DNA of 33,624 nt from Branchiostoma floridae (GCF_000003815.2 NC_049991.1:21980910-22014533), one strand, 5' to 3'. Numbered from the stretch's first letter, positions 20,504-30,000 are shown. The notes: generated by a model from the letters alone, not told the origin. Numbers and translations are program-made.

Positions 20504-21090
20504 TGCCCCAACAAGCCTGCATAGAGGCTACTACATGTCAGTGATGCCCCAACAAGCCTGCATAGAGGCTAGTACATGTCAATGATGCCCCAACAAGCCT
20601 GATTAGAGGCTACTACAAGTCAGTGATGCCCCAACAAGCCTGTATAGAGGCTAGTACATGTCAATGATGCCCCAACAAGCCTGATTAGAGGCTAGTACAT
20701 GTCATTGAGGCCCCAACAAGCCTGATTAGAGGCTACTACAAGTCAGTGATGCCCCAGCAAGCCTGTATAGAGGCTAGTACATGTCATTGAGGCCCCAACA
20801 AGCCTGATTAGAGGCTACTACAAGTCATTGAGGCCCCAACAAGCCTGATTAGAGGCTAGTACAAGTCAGTGATGCCCCAACAAGCCTGATTAGAGGCTTT
20901 TAGAAGTCAGCCTGCATAGTGGCTATTGTCAGTGATGCCCCAACAAGCCTGTATAGAGGCTAGTACATGTCTGTGATGCCCGAACGAGCCTGCAGACAGG
21001 CCAGTACATGTCATTGAGGCCCGAAGAAGCATTAAGATAGACTAGTACATGTCAGTGATGCCCCGACAAGCCTGAATATAGGCTAGACTA
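20488..21090 (+). repeat. 41-bp minisatellite containing the RASD stop codon
   Basis: About 14 units of TACATGTCAGTGATGCCCCA plus ACAAGCCTG-ATAGAGGCTA. The first unit supplies codons for T-C-Q and the stop (ACATGTCAGTGA). Later units vary (CAGTGATG/CATTGAGG, GCATAG/GATTAG), and the last ones decay. Confidence 0.95.
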
Positions 21091-22440
21091 ATGGGGTACT
21101 CTGGTTAGTTTAATCCCCTAGGGGCCTGCAGCTAGGTTATCGCGACGTCCTAAACGTCTTTAGCCAGGTAATTGTAAATCGTTCAGAGGCTTGACACCAG
21201 GCTGTTGTGAGGCTCAAGAAGACTGGTGCGAGGCTATATGATGGGACATTCCTCCGTTTGAAGGCTCATGGGCCTGACGTCATCGGGGCAGTTACAACTC
21301 CATTCACGTGTTGGCGTACTGAGGAGAACTGCTTAAAGTTTTAACTATTCTTACACTGGTATCAGGTGACTTAGGGGTGCTTATGGAGGCATCCCACTGT
21401 CTCTACCCTTCTCCAGTTTGTTCAGGTTGTCACTAGTCCGCCAAAATATTCAGGTAATTAACAAATTAATTTATTTGGAGAGCGGACTAGGAACATGATA
21501 ACACATTCCAACACTGTGAGAGGGGTACAATATGCTTTCTTCCCTATTTCTGTTGTAGACTTGATAAAAAAAAGAGTTGAACATTGAAATAGGCAAAATG
21601 AGTGGAAAGAGTAACAACGAAAATGGGCACGTTTCACCGAATATTCACGAATTGAAAATTGTAAAAGCATTTTATCTCAATGTTTCCTGAATGTACTCTT
21701 CCGCACAAATCCAAAAGTCTGGATCCTTAAGCTTATTCCAGCTTTATTGACCAAAAAGGAAGAAACCCAACACCAAATGACGTAATGTGACGTACTGTGA
21801 CGTGTCGTAAGTCGTGGATCAATGGTGGAAAAATAACCAAAGTGTTAGTCTGCCCCACCCCTACACATATGAATGGAATATCCCTTCATGACGAAAGAGG
21901 CTACCCAGTTGTTGAGAGGCTCTGCTGCTATGCACACGTACCTGTCAATGAATGAACATGTTCATGAATGAACCTGTTCATGAATGAAGTTACGCACACG
22001 AGAGGCGACAGAAGTAACCCAGGACACTACAGACCAACTTATGCAGACGTTTTTTCTATACTATTCAAGTTTATCTCTGAGTGTCAGTAATCTGTGCTGA
22101 ACGAAGTCCGTCCGAATCGCAGGGGTCGAATGTGGGCTTCAATGTATTCATCGCGCGATGTTCACGCGAGAGACCTTTGAACCGGTAGTAAAAGTCGCAA
22201 GAAAATTTGGGGCAGATGACGTAGTGTTTGGGCGGAAATGACGTAGAGTATAGCGTTTAGAAGACTGTTGTATTAAACGAGGATTCACCTTGGCGGGAAC
22301 TGAAAGACAAATGATCTGCTCAAGTTTACGCTGGTTCTCCTGGTGTTTTCACTGCTTTGTAAAGTTTGCTTTTCCTTATTGTAAATAGACATAGTTGATT
22401 GGATTAGCAGTACAATACCGGCCGTGGAAGAGACAAGAAG
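21091..22440. other. No gene seen; probable RASD 3' flank
   Basis: Contains ATGAACATGTTCATGAATGAA-type near-palindromic repeats around 21950-21985 and TTGGCGGGAACTG at 22291. No exon is recognised. Confidence 0.45.
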
Positions 22441-22457
22441 CATGTTCACTCACCCAA

Positions 22458-22486
22458 CTACGCCTGCGCATGCGCCTGCGCATGCA
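22458..22486. promoter_or_regulatory. NRF1-like sites
   Basis: TGCGCATGCGCCTGCGCATGC spans about 22464-22484 and matches the NRF1 palindrome (YGCGCAYGCGCR) once fully and once partly. NRF1 often controls nuclear genes for mitochondrial proteins. The nearest such gene is ECI1, starting about 1.6 kb downstream. A CACGTG E-box at 22818 and a CCAAT box near 22879 are also present. Confidence 0.4.
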
Positions 22487-23284
22487 CAGCTGAATCCATG
22501 AACATGCTTATCATCACAAATATAGATGAAATTGGGTGAAATATGAAATGCGGTTGCAACATTTCTGACAAAAAAAAGAAACGCAACAGTACCCATACCA
22601 AAAAGCAGCAGACGAATGCAGCCACGCACTATCAGGCAAACGTTTGAGAAAAAAGAAATACACAAATCACGAATAACACAAACAACAAAGAAGGAGTTTA
22701 GAATTTCTGAATCAACAGACTTCCCTCTAGTGACCAATGCCGCTTGTCGTTTCATGCGTGATACAGTCCTCTTGCCACGGCCGGTCTTGTCGAACGCTCT
22801 CTTTGGGCAGCCTATGTCACGTGGCTTCCAACTCAAGCATTTAAATAGTCGCGTTATAGTGACGTGTTATTTCCACCAACCAATAACGCGTTCTTTTTCT
22901 CCCAAAATGGAGAATCGGGTGCCTAAGTTGTTCTTTATGTAGCGCTTTATCAGAATGTTTACCCCGGCCGAATGTCGATGTTCATGTTGGAGAATTGTAC
23001 ATACTGTAATGATATATATAATACGAAACACCTTAAGATACGTACTTACACCGAGTCTCGGGACTTTCCCATACTTCAGACCTTTGTAGAAGGAGGACTA
23101 GGTCAACTGGGTCTTTTTTATGTGTAACAATGTTGGCTGAATCTAGGAAAGACTCAGATACGTGAGGTTGGGAGTGAAATCATGTGATTTTGTTCTCTCT
23201 TCTACCACATATTTACTTCTAAAACCGTCTCCCTCCCTCCCGTGATCCTAGCCTTCTTTCCTACCTACCTCCTTTTCTTCATCT
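22487..23284. other. No recognised gene
   Basis: Overlapping open frames on both strands (22450-22836 minus, 22616-22942 plus) show no recognisable domain. The basic stretch in the minus frame is not enough for a call. The CACGTG, CCAAT and CCAAAATGGAGAA sequences at 22816-22912 could mark a promoter. Confidence 0.4.
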
Positions 23285-23582
23285 TTTCTTCCCTCTTTCC
23301 CTCCCCTTCTCTCTCTCTCTCACTCTCTCTCTCCTCTCTCCCTCCATCTCTGTCTCTCTCCCTCCCTCTCTCTCCCCCCCTCTCCCTCTCTCTCTCTCTC
23401 ACCTCTCTCTCTCTCTCCCTCCATCTCTCTCTCTGTCTCTCTCTCTCCCTCCATCTCTCTCTCCCTCTCTCTCTCCATCTCTCTCTCTCCCTATATTCCT
23501 CCCTCCCTCCCTCCCTCCCTCTCTCCCCCTCTCTCTCTTCCTCCATCTCTGTCTCCCTCCATCTCTCTCTCCCTCCCTCCGT
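23285..23582 (+). repeat. (CT)n/(CCCT)n polypyrimidine tract
   Basis: About 300 bases of almost pure C/T with CTCTCT and CCCTCCCT runs and short CATCTCTGT interruptions. The long SLSLSL and EREREG frames are artefacts. Confidence 0.97.
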
Positions 23583-24094
23583 GAGTTTTTCCCAGTCAAA
23601 GTTAGTAGAAGAAGCGGCCCGATGGCCTCTGCTATGCACAACAACCAACACCTTAATATATGGTCCCGAGACTAAGTTTATGAATGAAATTAACTGTTTC
23701 CTTGGTGATTATTAAAAAAAAAACATTTTGGAACTCACGGCTTGTCGTTTTTGTGTCTGTCTGTCTGCTACCAATAAATATGTGACATAGAATCTTAGCT
23801 GACTCCGAACTTTGAGATTAGCGATTTAGTTTGCGTGATATCGTATGACAGAAAAAACTTCGAGAATAGCGATTATGTTTCAGTAATATCGTATGACAAA
23901 AAGACCTGATATCAATGACGAGAATAAACAAACTACTTCAGCGAAAATCGAATTCTAGAAAGTTTCTTTCACTTCAGTATCAAGGGTTTTGCAGAATAAA
24001 AGTCCACAAATCCAATACGTACTCCGTGCACCCCCATGGACATAATGGACGAGCCAAGCAAGCCTCCCCCAGGGTGCACCGCGGCAAGAGGAAG
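23583..24094. other. No gene seen; duplicated segment
   Basis: A diverged direct repeat lies near 23812-23850 and 23862-23900 (AGCGATT, GTTT, TATCGTATGACA). Sequence just before 24095 becomes GC-rich. Confidence 0.5.
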
Positions 24095-24113
24095 ATGGCG
24101 GCGCCCATGAGAG
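24095..24113 (+). CDS. ECI1: Candidate first coding exon of ECI1
   Basis: AAGATGGCGGCGCCCATGAG reads MAAPMR, then G and a strong donor (GTGAGC at 24114). The AAGATGGCGGC context is a YY1-type motif common at start codons of nuclear genes for mitochondrial proteins, and MAA-type starts suit a targeting peptide. ECI1 exons lie downstream on the same strand. However, about 180 residues of ECI1, including the oxyanion-hole and catalytic glutamate region, are not visible between here and 25533. They must lie in the gap, or this is a different gene. Confidence 0.35.
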
Positions 24114-24464
24114 GTGAGCGGGTTTTGGGTCAGGGTAAATTTCTGGCGATACGAACGAAACTAAGCATGACTGAAGTGATATCGCCCATCGGTTGGTCCG
24201 CGGTGTTGTCGCAAAAATAGTTCGTATAACAAGACGTAATGACATCGTCCCTTTCTTGTGTTTTTTTAGGCGGGAACTTACATGGAGGGGGAGGGGGGTA
24301 GTGTTGTTGTGATCAGAAGGCCAAGGTGTTCCATTTCAAGGAGGGATTGCCAAGAAGTCAGAGACAGTGTGTCCTGGGGGTTGTTGACTAAGTAATGATT
24401 CATTAACATGGTGTATTCATGAACTTTGGGTGGGAAGTTGACAGAAAAGTGAAAACAAACTTGT

Positions 24465-24655
24465 ACACACACACATACACAAGCACAGACACACACACAC
24501 ACAGACACACACACAAGCACACACATACACACACACACCTGCACGCACAGAAACACACACACACAAACACACACACACACACATACAATCGTGAATTTTT
24601 TGTTTGTGTGTGTGCTTGTGTGTGTGTTCATGTGTGTGTGTGTGTGTGTGTGTGC
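24465..24655. repeat. (CA)n followed by (TG)n
   Basis: CA-rich tracts at 24468-24586 are followed by TG-rich tracts at 24603-24654, so the two can pair as a long hairpin and either can adopt Z-DNA. Confidence 0.9.
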
Positions 24656-24806
24656 ATGGGTTTATTCTCCATACTCAACACAGAGATTAGTACAAAAACA
24701 GTGTCCCGTATGTTGCGTTCAGTGTTCCAAACAGGCTTAACATTATAATTTTATATTACTAGTACAAGCCCTGAACAGCAGTATGAAGCGGATAGCTAAT
24801 CATATG

Positions 24807-24906
24807 NNNNNNNNNNNNNNNNNNNNNNNNNNNNNNNNNNNNNNNNNNNNNNNNNNNNNNNNNNNNNNNNNNNNNNNNNNNNNNNNNNNNNNNNNNNNNN
24901 NNNNNN
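24807..24906. other. Assembly gap (100 N) within ECI1
   Basis: The gap cuts into a truncated ECI1 exon copy (24907-24941). It probably hides the middle exons and more of the repeat. Confidence 0.99.
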
Positions 24907-24941
24907 GTGAGACGGAGAAGGCATTACAGATCAGCATGAAG
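24907..24941 (+). pseudogene. ECI1: Truncated ECI1 exon copy 1 (partly in gap)
   Basis: GTGAGACGGAGAAGGCATTA matches 25568-25587 of the real exon, then diverges after ACAG. Its 5' half lies in the gap. Confidence 0.75.
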
Positions 24942-25181
24942 TTTATGTGGGTTAATGACAGGCTTATGTGTGTTGTGCTATTATGTGTATTTGCGTGTGT
25001 TTATGTGTGTTCATGTGTGTTTATGTGTGTGTTCATGTGTGTGTTCATGTGTGTTCATGTGTGTTCATGTGTGTACATGTGGGTTCATGTGTGTGTTCAT
25101 GTGTGTTTACGTGTGTTTTCAGGTGTGTGTTCATGTGTGTGTTCATGTGTGTTTATGTGTGTTCATGTTTGTTTATGACAG

Positions 25182-25252
25182 GTTTGAAGATGTGATGTTG
25201 AACACCATCGGACACCCTGAGACGGAGAAAGCGTTACAGCGGGGCAGGATGT
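25182..25252 (+). pseudogene. ECI1: Truncated ECI1 exon copy 2
   Basis: 71 bases matching 25533-25603 with five substitutions, preceded by the same ACAG acceptor. After GATGT the sequence returns to the intronic repeat. If used, it would read FEDVMLNTIGH and then stop soon after. Confidence 0.85.
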
Positions 25253-25360
25253 TTATGTGTGTTTATTACAGGCTTGTGTGAGCTGTTGTGTTCATGTGTG
25301 TTAACATGTGGTCATGTGTGTTTATGTGTGTTAATCTGTGTCTATATGTGTTCATGACAG

Positions 25361-25431
25361 GTTTGAAGATGTGATGTTGAACACCATCGGACACCGTGAG
25401 ACAGAGAAGGCGTTACAGCTGGGCGCGATGT
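25361..25431 (+). pseudogene. ECI1: Truncated ECI1 exon copy 3
   Basis: 71 bases identical to 25533-25603 except for one synonymous change (ACG to ACA), with the same TTCATGACAG acceptor. The near-identity implies a very recent duplication or ongoing conversion. Confidence 0.9.
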
Positions 25432-25532
25432 TTATGTGTGTTCATGAGTGATCATATACATTGTATGTTGATATATATATGTTAATGACAGGCTTATGTG
25501 TGTTTCTATGTGTTTCTGTGTGTTCATGACAG

Positions 25533-25711
25533 GTTTGAAGATGTGATGTTGAACACCATCGGACACCGTGAGACGGAGAAGGCGTTACAGCTGGGCGCGA
25601 TGTACTCGGCACAGCAGGCGCTGTCCATCGGACTGGTGGACAAGGTCGTGCCCTTAGCAGAGGTCATGCCGACCGTGCAGGGCGAACTAAAAAACTGGCT
25701 ACAGATTCCAG
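25533..25711 (+). CDS. ECI1: ECI1 penultimate exon (enoyl-CoA delta isomerase 1)
   Basis: Mitochondrial crotonase-fold enzyme that moves the double bond of 3-enoyl-CoAs to trans-2 during beta-oxidation of unsaturated fatty acids. The acceptor is TTCATGACAG at 25523-25532 and the donor is GTGGGG at 25712. The exon begins with the last base of a codon and reads FEDVMLNTIGHRETEKALQL, then SAQQALSIGLVDKVVP and LKNWLQIP. This aligns closely with the vertebrate ECI1 segment that runs from the post-active-site helix (xxTLENTIGHRxAERALQLG) through the crotonase signature AxxxGxVDxVVP. It ends in phase 1 and joins the 26885 exon as Gly/Asp codon G|AC. The catalytic Glu is on an earlier exon. Confidence 0.93.
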
Positions 25712-25766
25712 GTGGGGAGAAGCTTCATAAAGTATGCGTCTTTTTTGTTGTTTTAGATAGAACGAT

Positions 25767-26168
25767 GACAGGTCCGGTTCAGGTCCAGAGGATCAGGTCC
25801 AGGTCCGGACCTGAACCTGGACCTGATGCAGTATGATTCATACCAATGGTCCATTTCACTACAAAGAAATCTGTTTGGTGGAGTATTAGACTTACACTGG
25901 CGTTTTAAAATCACACAACTGTAACTGCACCTGTACGATTGGCTGTAAAACTTGGTAGAAATTACTATAAACTCTACTCTACTTCACTCTTGTCATTTTC
26001 TTCCATCTGCAAGCTCCAAAACGTGTGAATGCCTGATCAAATAATATGTTAATTTTCTAATCGGTCCAACATCCGGTCCACCTAATTTTTTCAGGTCCGT
26101 TTTTTCTGGACCGGTCCAATAAGAAAAACCGGTTTTGTACCGGTACGCTGTACCGATACCCAGCCCTA
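25767..26168. mobile_element. Truncated hAT-like MITE in the ECI1 intron
   Basis: The right end reads GTACCGATACCCAGCCCTA (inverted: TAGGGCTGGGTATCGGTAC), a common hAT-type terminus. Inside are palindromic GGTCCAGGT/ACCTGGACC blocks at 25770-25825 and ACCGGTTTTGTACCGGT. The matching left end was not found. Confidence 0.5.
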
Positions 26169-26278
26169 CCGCTAGGTGTATTGATAGAAAAATAGTATGT
26201 CTGTATTTTTGGTAACCAATTGTAAATTCTGTGGGGGAGTTTTGAGAGTACTTATGTTTTTGGTTAGTAGAAAATATA

Positions 26279-26487
26279 CTGTAAATGCTTTTAAGTTAGT
26301 GGGGATTTAATTTTGCGGTAGCGGAAAAAAAGACTTTTTGCAGTGGTTTTCAGTTCGCTGTAGCACCATGCACTGTAGTCTCTTACTGCCATTGAAAAAT
26401 GTTCGCGGGGGATTTTAAGTTGGCGGTGAAGCGGCCACCGCGAAAACCGTGAACATTAAAACACTGTGAAAGTTTCTGCATTTACAG
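26279..26487. mobile_element. CTGTAAATGC-ended MITE
   Basis: CTGTAAATGC (26279-26288) mirrors GCATTTACAG (26478-26487). The interior has the GTGGGGATTTAATTTTGCGG and CGCGAAAACCGTGAACATTA blocks characteristic of a MITE type seen in many marine invertebrates (recalled, not searched). Confidence 0.75.
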
Positions 26488-26519
26488 ATTATGTTCTAGA
26501 TCAGCTGTCAGAGCAAAGT

Positions 26520-26565
26520 AAGAGTTGTGAAGTTAGAGTTAAAGTTAAAGTTAAAGTTAAAGTTT
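26520..26565. repeat. (GTTAAA)n tail
   Basis: AGAGTTAAAGTTAAAGTTAA-type hexamers. On the minus strand they follow the SINE copy and probably form its 3' tail. Confidence 0.8.
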
Positions 26566-26828
26566 GCCCATGCATCTACAGATGCGTAGGGTGGCGCCCA
26601 TCTCCACTTCAAAGCCCTTGGGCCACACATTTGTGCAAGTCACTTCAGCAAGGGGCTGGTCCGCTGGTAGTGATGTGTGTTTAACTTCCATACTCTTCCT
26701 CATTAGTGCTGAGTGCTAAGCAGAGAAAGCAGCATGTGCCATTTTTAGAGTCTTTGGTATGACTCGGCCGGGGATTTTACTCACGACCTACCGAATGCAA
26801 GGCAAACACTCTACATTGCACCGGTTAT
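26566..26828 (-). mobile_element. tRNA-derived SINE, copy 2
   Basis: Read on the minus strand it starts GGTGCAATGTAGAGTGTTTG. It shares with copy 1 (4250-4470) CCCCGGC-GAGTCATA, CAAAGACT-TAAAAATGG, CATGCTGCTTTCTCTGC and TTAAACACACATCACTACCA, and ends in an (AACTTT)n tail. It lies in the last ECI1 intron, antisense to the gene. Confidence 0.82.
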
Positions 26829-26884
26829 GCTTAAAGTGGTTGTGAAGTGGTTTCACTAATCCCCTGCCCTGCCCCCCTCCCCAG

Positions 26885-27051
26885 ACGCCGCCCGAGTCAT
26901 CACCAAGACGTCCATGCGGAAGCAGGTGCTCGACCGTCTCCGCTCCCAGAAGGAGAAGGACGCCCAGTTCTTCGCAGACTTCATCGGGCGCGACTCCGTG
27001 CAGAGGTCGCTGGGCGCGTACATCGCTTCGCTGCAGAAGAGAAAGAGCTGA
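26885..27051 (+). CDS. ECI1: ECI1 last coding exon
   Basis: The acceptor is CCCCTCCCCAG at 26874-26884 and TGA is at 27049-27051. Joined to the previous exon's last G it reads DAARVITKTSMRKQVLDRL, then KDAQFFADFIGRDSVQRSL and ends LQKRKS. This matches the C-terminal helices of vertebrate ECI1 (the ARxxTKxxMRK and FxxFIxxDSxQxSLxxYxxxL patterns), which take part in trimer packing and closing the active site. The exon is GC-rich relative to the intron. No clear AATAAA follows closely; an ATTAAA lies near 27636. Confidence 0.93.
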
Positions 27052-27683
27052 GGGCTGGGGAACTTCTGGCCTATCGGACGTCACGTTTGTTTAAGGATGA
27101 GTCAATCTCTACAACTGGAAAATTACTTACAGAATTAATCTTCTTCTTCTTCTTCTATCCGGTTTAGTGTCCGTTGTTCCCTGTGCAGGGGTTGGACGTG
27201 TTGTCAGGTCATTTTTGTCGACAAATCAAACACAAAACACGACTTGACACGGGTTTGAGGCGGGGTTTTTAACGGCTGAATGCCCTTTCTAACACCAACT
27301 CTGCTCACAGCCACCAGAGTCCGGCTGGGTTTCTTAGAGTTTTCCTTCTCTTGGGTCGGTCGATGTTTAGGTCACTTGAATAACTCTGTGTCTTATCCAC
27401 CATCTGCAGAGATTGATTTGTTTTTAGCTATTGCCTACCAGCATGTCTACCCCTCGTGCATGCAGATACTCGTTTTACATAGTTTACTTTCCAGGTTGTA
27501 GGAAGGGGACTGTGAAAACAAGAAAGCTTCTGAAAAAAGCTGGCTGGTGCGTATTTTGGAAAAAGCCTGGATGTTAAACAAAATCACACGAAAAAAGAGT
27601 TTTTAAACATCGAATTACTGAATTGATCTTTCTTCTATTAAAAAACACTACATGAGATTTGTCTAACAAAGAAAAAAAAATTA
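27052..27683. other. ECI1 3' flank with repeat-like segment
   Basis: (CTT)n at 27140-27156 is followed by a segment with GAGGCGGGGTTTTTAACGG and CTGAATGCCCTTTCTAACAC, a block I recall as a frequent interspersed repeat in aquatic animal genomes. No gene is seen after the stop. Confidence 0.4.
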
Positions 27684-27753
27684 GCAAGTGGGGATCGATC
27701 CTACAATCTACGGAAGATAGGTACCGTGCTTTAGACCGCTCGGCCATGCTGGC
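27684..27753 (-). ncRNA. tRNA-like sequence with Pol III terminator
   Basis: On the minus strand: A box TGGCCGAGCGG (27736-27746), an ACGG/CCGT anticodon-type stem, a T arm GTAGG-ATCGATC-CCCAC with one mismatch, then a run of nine T at 27671-27679. It resembles tRNA-Leu/Ser, but the acceptor arms pair poorly (about four pairs) and the T loop has A for the first T. Pseudogene or SINE head is more likely than an active tRNA. Confidence 0.45.
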
Positions 27754-28908
27754 TCGATTACGCAATAGCACGTATAGAAGGGCTATTTGGTTAAAGTGAC
27801 CGAACCATGCATCCATACATCCATGCATCCAAGGACGCACCAGCAAAAAAAGTGAAATTATTGACATGGAATAATCCCCAAGCAGATGTTGGAAGGCAAA
27901 GCAATTTCCGTACTACATACAGCCTTTCTTTCCACAACTGTTTGCACATCCGTTTAAAACTAAACCGAGGAGGTAGAAAAAACTGACGGCAGGAAAACAT
28001 GTGTTTCCACTGTATTACTAGTGAATTACTGACAAGAATTATATTTTTGTTTCAACTGCAAACTTCGACACTGAATAATCCTTCAGTCCCTGTTACGGTA
28101 TATACATGTAAATCCATCCATTGATGGTGTTATTGTGTATACTTATAACGTGGTGCCTTTGAATGTAGAGTTGATTGCAGTTATATACATGTAGTTGTTA
28201 CATTTGGCTCGTAACATTACGTGATTTGTAGGTGATGTATGTGAGTTTGGTAGCCTTCATTCCAAACTTCTTTAAAGTTACTGTTATCACATTTTTTATC
28301 AGAATTCTGAAGCAGGAAAATTGGTTTGCACAAATTTTCCACTGTCCAGCGCCATTTTTCCTCAAGTAATTACAAAAACTGTAGTTGGATAAAGACGTAG
28401 TTGGACGGTCCAAAGATATATATATAGTTGGATGGTCCAAAATCTGGGTAAGTCCAATATTTGTGGTGGGAAGTATAGTTTAACATTGCTTCAGAAGGAG
28501 CATTTGTACATAACCCAAAGTGTCAGTGATCTGTTCGAACGTTCATATATTATAAGAGCAGGGACAACATTTGTCCTCATTGTGTTTTGTGAAACAGGCC
28601 TCCAGTGTAGTAAGAACAACTTTATTTACGAAGAAAATACATTCATGTAATGGTTACCACTTATACTGCTACAGTATAGATTGTTAATAATGATGATCAA
28701 AATCAAATATTCACATCAATGTACACATTTAGATATAAAGTCTACAATAATGTGGATATAGTTGAGTCAATGCAACTCTATATGTACAATGTATGTACAT
28801 ACAGAGTTTGGTGTATCAAATGAATGTAGCTTTGCAGGTAAATTTGGTCCACATTTACTATCCACTGGTACGAACATGAATAATGTCATCAATGTCTTCT
28901 GATAAGAA
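27754..28908. other. No gene seen
   Basis: AT-rich. 28446-28480 resembles the end of the 11899-12374 MITE. An ATCCATACATCCATGCATCC short repeat lies near 27811. None of the open frames is recognisable. Confidence 0.5.
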
Positions 28909-29395
28909 NNNNNNNNNNNNNNNNNNNNNNNNNNNNNNNNNNNNNNNNNNNNNNNNNNNNNNNNNNNNNNNNNNNNNNNNNNNNNNNNNNNNNNNNNNNN
29001 NNNNNNNNNNNNNNNNNNNNNNNNNNNNNNNNNNNNNNNNNNNNNNNNNNNNNNNNNNNNNNNNNNNNNNNNNNNNNNNNNNNNNNNNNNNNNNNNNNNN
29101 NNNNNNNNNNNNNNNNNNNNNNNNNNNNNNNNNNNNNNNNNNNNNNNNNNNNNNNNNNNNNNNNNNNNNNNNNNNNNNNNNNNNNNNNNNNNNNNNNNNN
29201 NNNNNNNNNNNNNNNNNNNNNNNNNNNNNNNNNNNNNNNNNNNNNNNNNNNNNNNNNNNNNNNNNNNNNNNNNNNNNNNNNNNNNNNNNNNNNNNNNNNN
29301 NNNNNNNNNNNNNNNNNNNNNNNNNNNNNNNNNNNNNNNNNNNNNNNNNNNNNNNNNNNNNNNNNNNNNNNNNNNNNNNNNNNNNNNNNNNNNNN
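28909..29395. other. Assembly gap (487 N)
   Basis: Unlike the three 100-N gaps, this is a sized gap. Confidence 0.99.
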
Positions 29396-29690
29396 CGTGG
29401 TCTGATATTGACGTACTGATCAAGGTGTCCGACTAGTTATCATTGACAGTTAACTTGGGCACTGATATTTTATATGAATTACCTAATATTGGAACAAAAC
29501 TCAGCTGCGTAGGTGAAATCCAAAGCTGTACAATTTAAGCCTTGTTCCAACACAAGGGGAAAAAAAACATTAATTTTCGTGATCGACCAAAAAATAAGGG
29601 TGTTTCCTTTGTCCGTGAATATTTTAATCAGGTTGGTATGTCAGTGAATAAAGAGACTCTTTTTACACTATCACAGCTTTATTTCCACTT
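29396..29690. other. No gene seen; outlying fragment of the next repeat
   Basis: AATTTAAGCCTTGTTCCAAC at 29532-29551 resembles the inverted outer end of the 29691-29916 palindrome, suggesting a nested or disrupted arm. Confidence 0.45.
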
Positions 29691-29916
29691 CCAATGCAAC
29701 ACGAATAACTCACTTTTTACACAGCTTTATTCCACTGAAGTTTCGGTGAACGTTTGTCTCGTTCCCCAGAGAAATTCTCACTGGTTCACATTGTACTGCA
29801 GCAATGTGTGTCAAAGCGAACCAGTCAGAATAGCTCTGAGGAAGGTGACAAACGTTCACCGAAACTTCAATGGAATAAAGCTGTGTAAAAAAAGTGTTTC
29901 CTTCGTGTTGCATTGG
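29691..29916. mobile_element. Inverted repeat of Penelope-like terminal sequence
   Basis: Arms 29691-29787 and 29818-29916 pair around a 30-bp spacer. Each contains ACACAGCTTTATTCCA, GAAACTTCA or its complement, and ACAAACGTTCACC. The right arm reads CTGAGGA (29836-29842), a GGTGA/TCACC stem, then GAAA (29861-29864), the core order of hammerhead ribozymes (CUGANGA...GAAA), with one extra A. Penelope-like elements are known to carry such motifs. No coding region remains. Confidence 0.5.
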
Positions 29917-29993
29917 AACAAAGCTTAAATTGTATGGCTATAAATTGTCACCGAATTGTATATTTATGTCTACTGACTTTTGATGTCTAATAT

Positions 29994-30000
29994 GTTTATT
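29994..30000 (-). terminator. Possible poly(A) signal for the discoidin gene
   Basis: TTTATT on the plus strand gives AATAAA on the minus strand, about 150 bases after the stop codon at 30145 and inside repeat-derived sequence. Confidence 0.35.

Larger units (their letters stand above)
24960..25530 (+). repeat. Intronic TTCATGTGTG-type minisatellite
   Basis: Irregular 10-12-base units (GTTCATGTGTGT, TTTATGTGTG) surround three truncated exon copies. TTAATGACAGGCTTATGTG occurs near 24951 and 25484. Frames rich in CVFMCV are artefacts. Confidence 0.9.

Noticed and set aside
22450-22942. Overlapping opposite-strand frames as genes
   Set aside because: No homology recognised, no supporting splice or codon signal; possible promoter region instead.
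23242-23715. Ser/Leu-rich and Arg/Glu-rich proteins
   Set aside because: Translation of a CT dinucleotide tract.
24955-25281. Cys-rich CVFMCVHV membrane protein
   Set aside because: Translation of the GTTCATGTGT minisatellite; the only real coding part is the truncated ECI1 exon copy.
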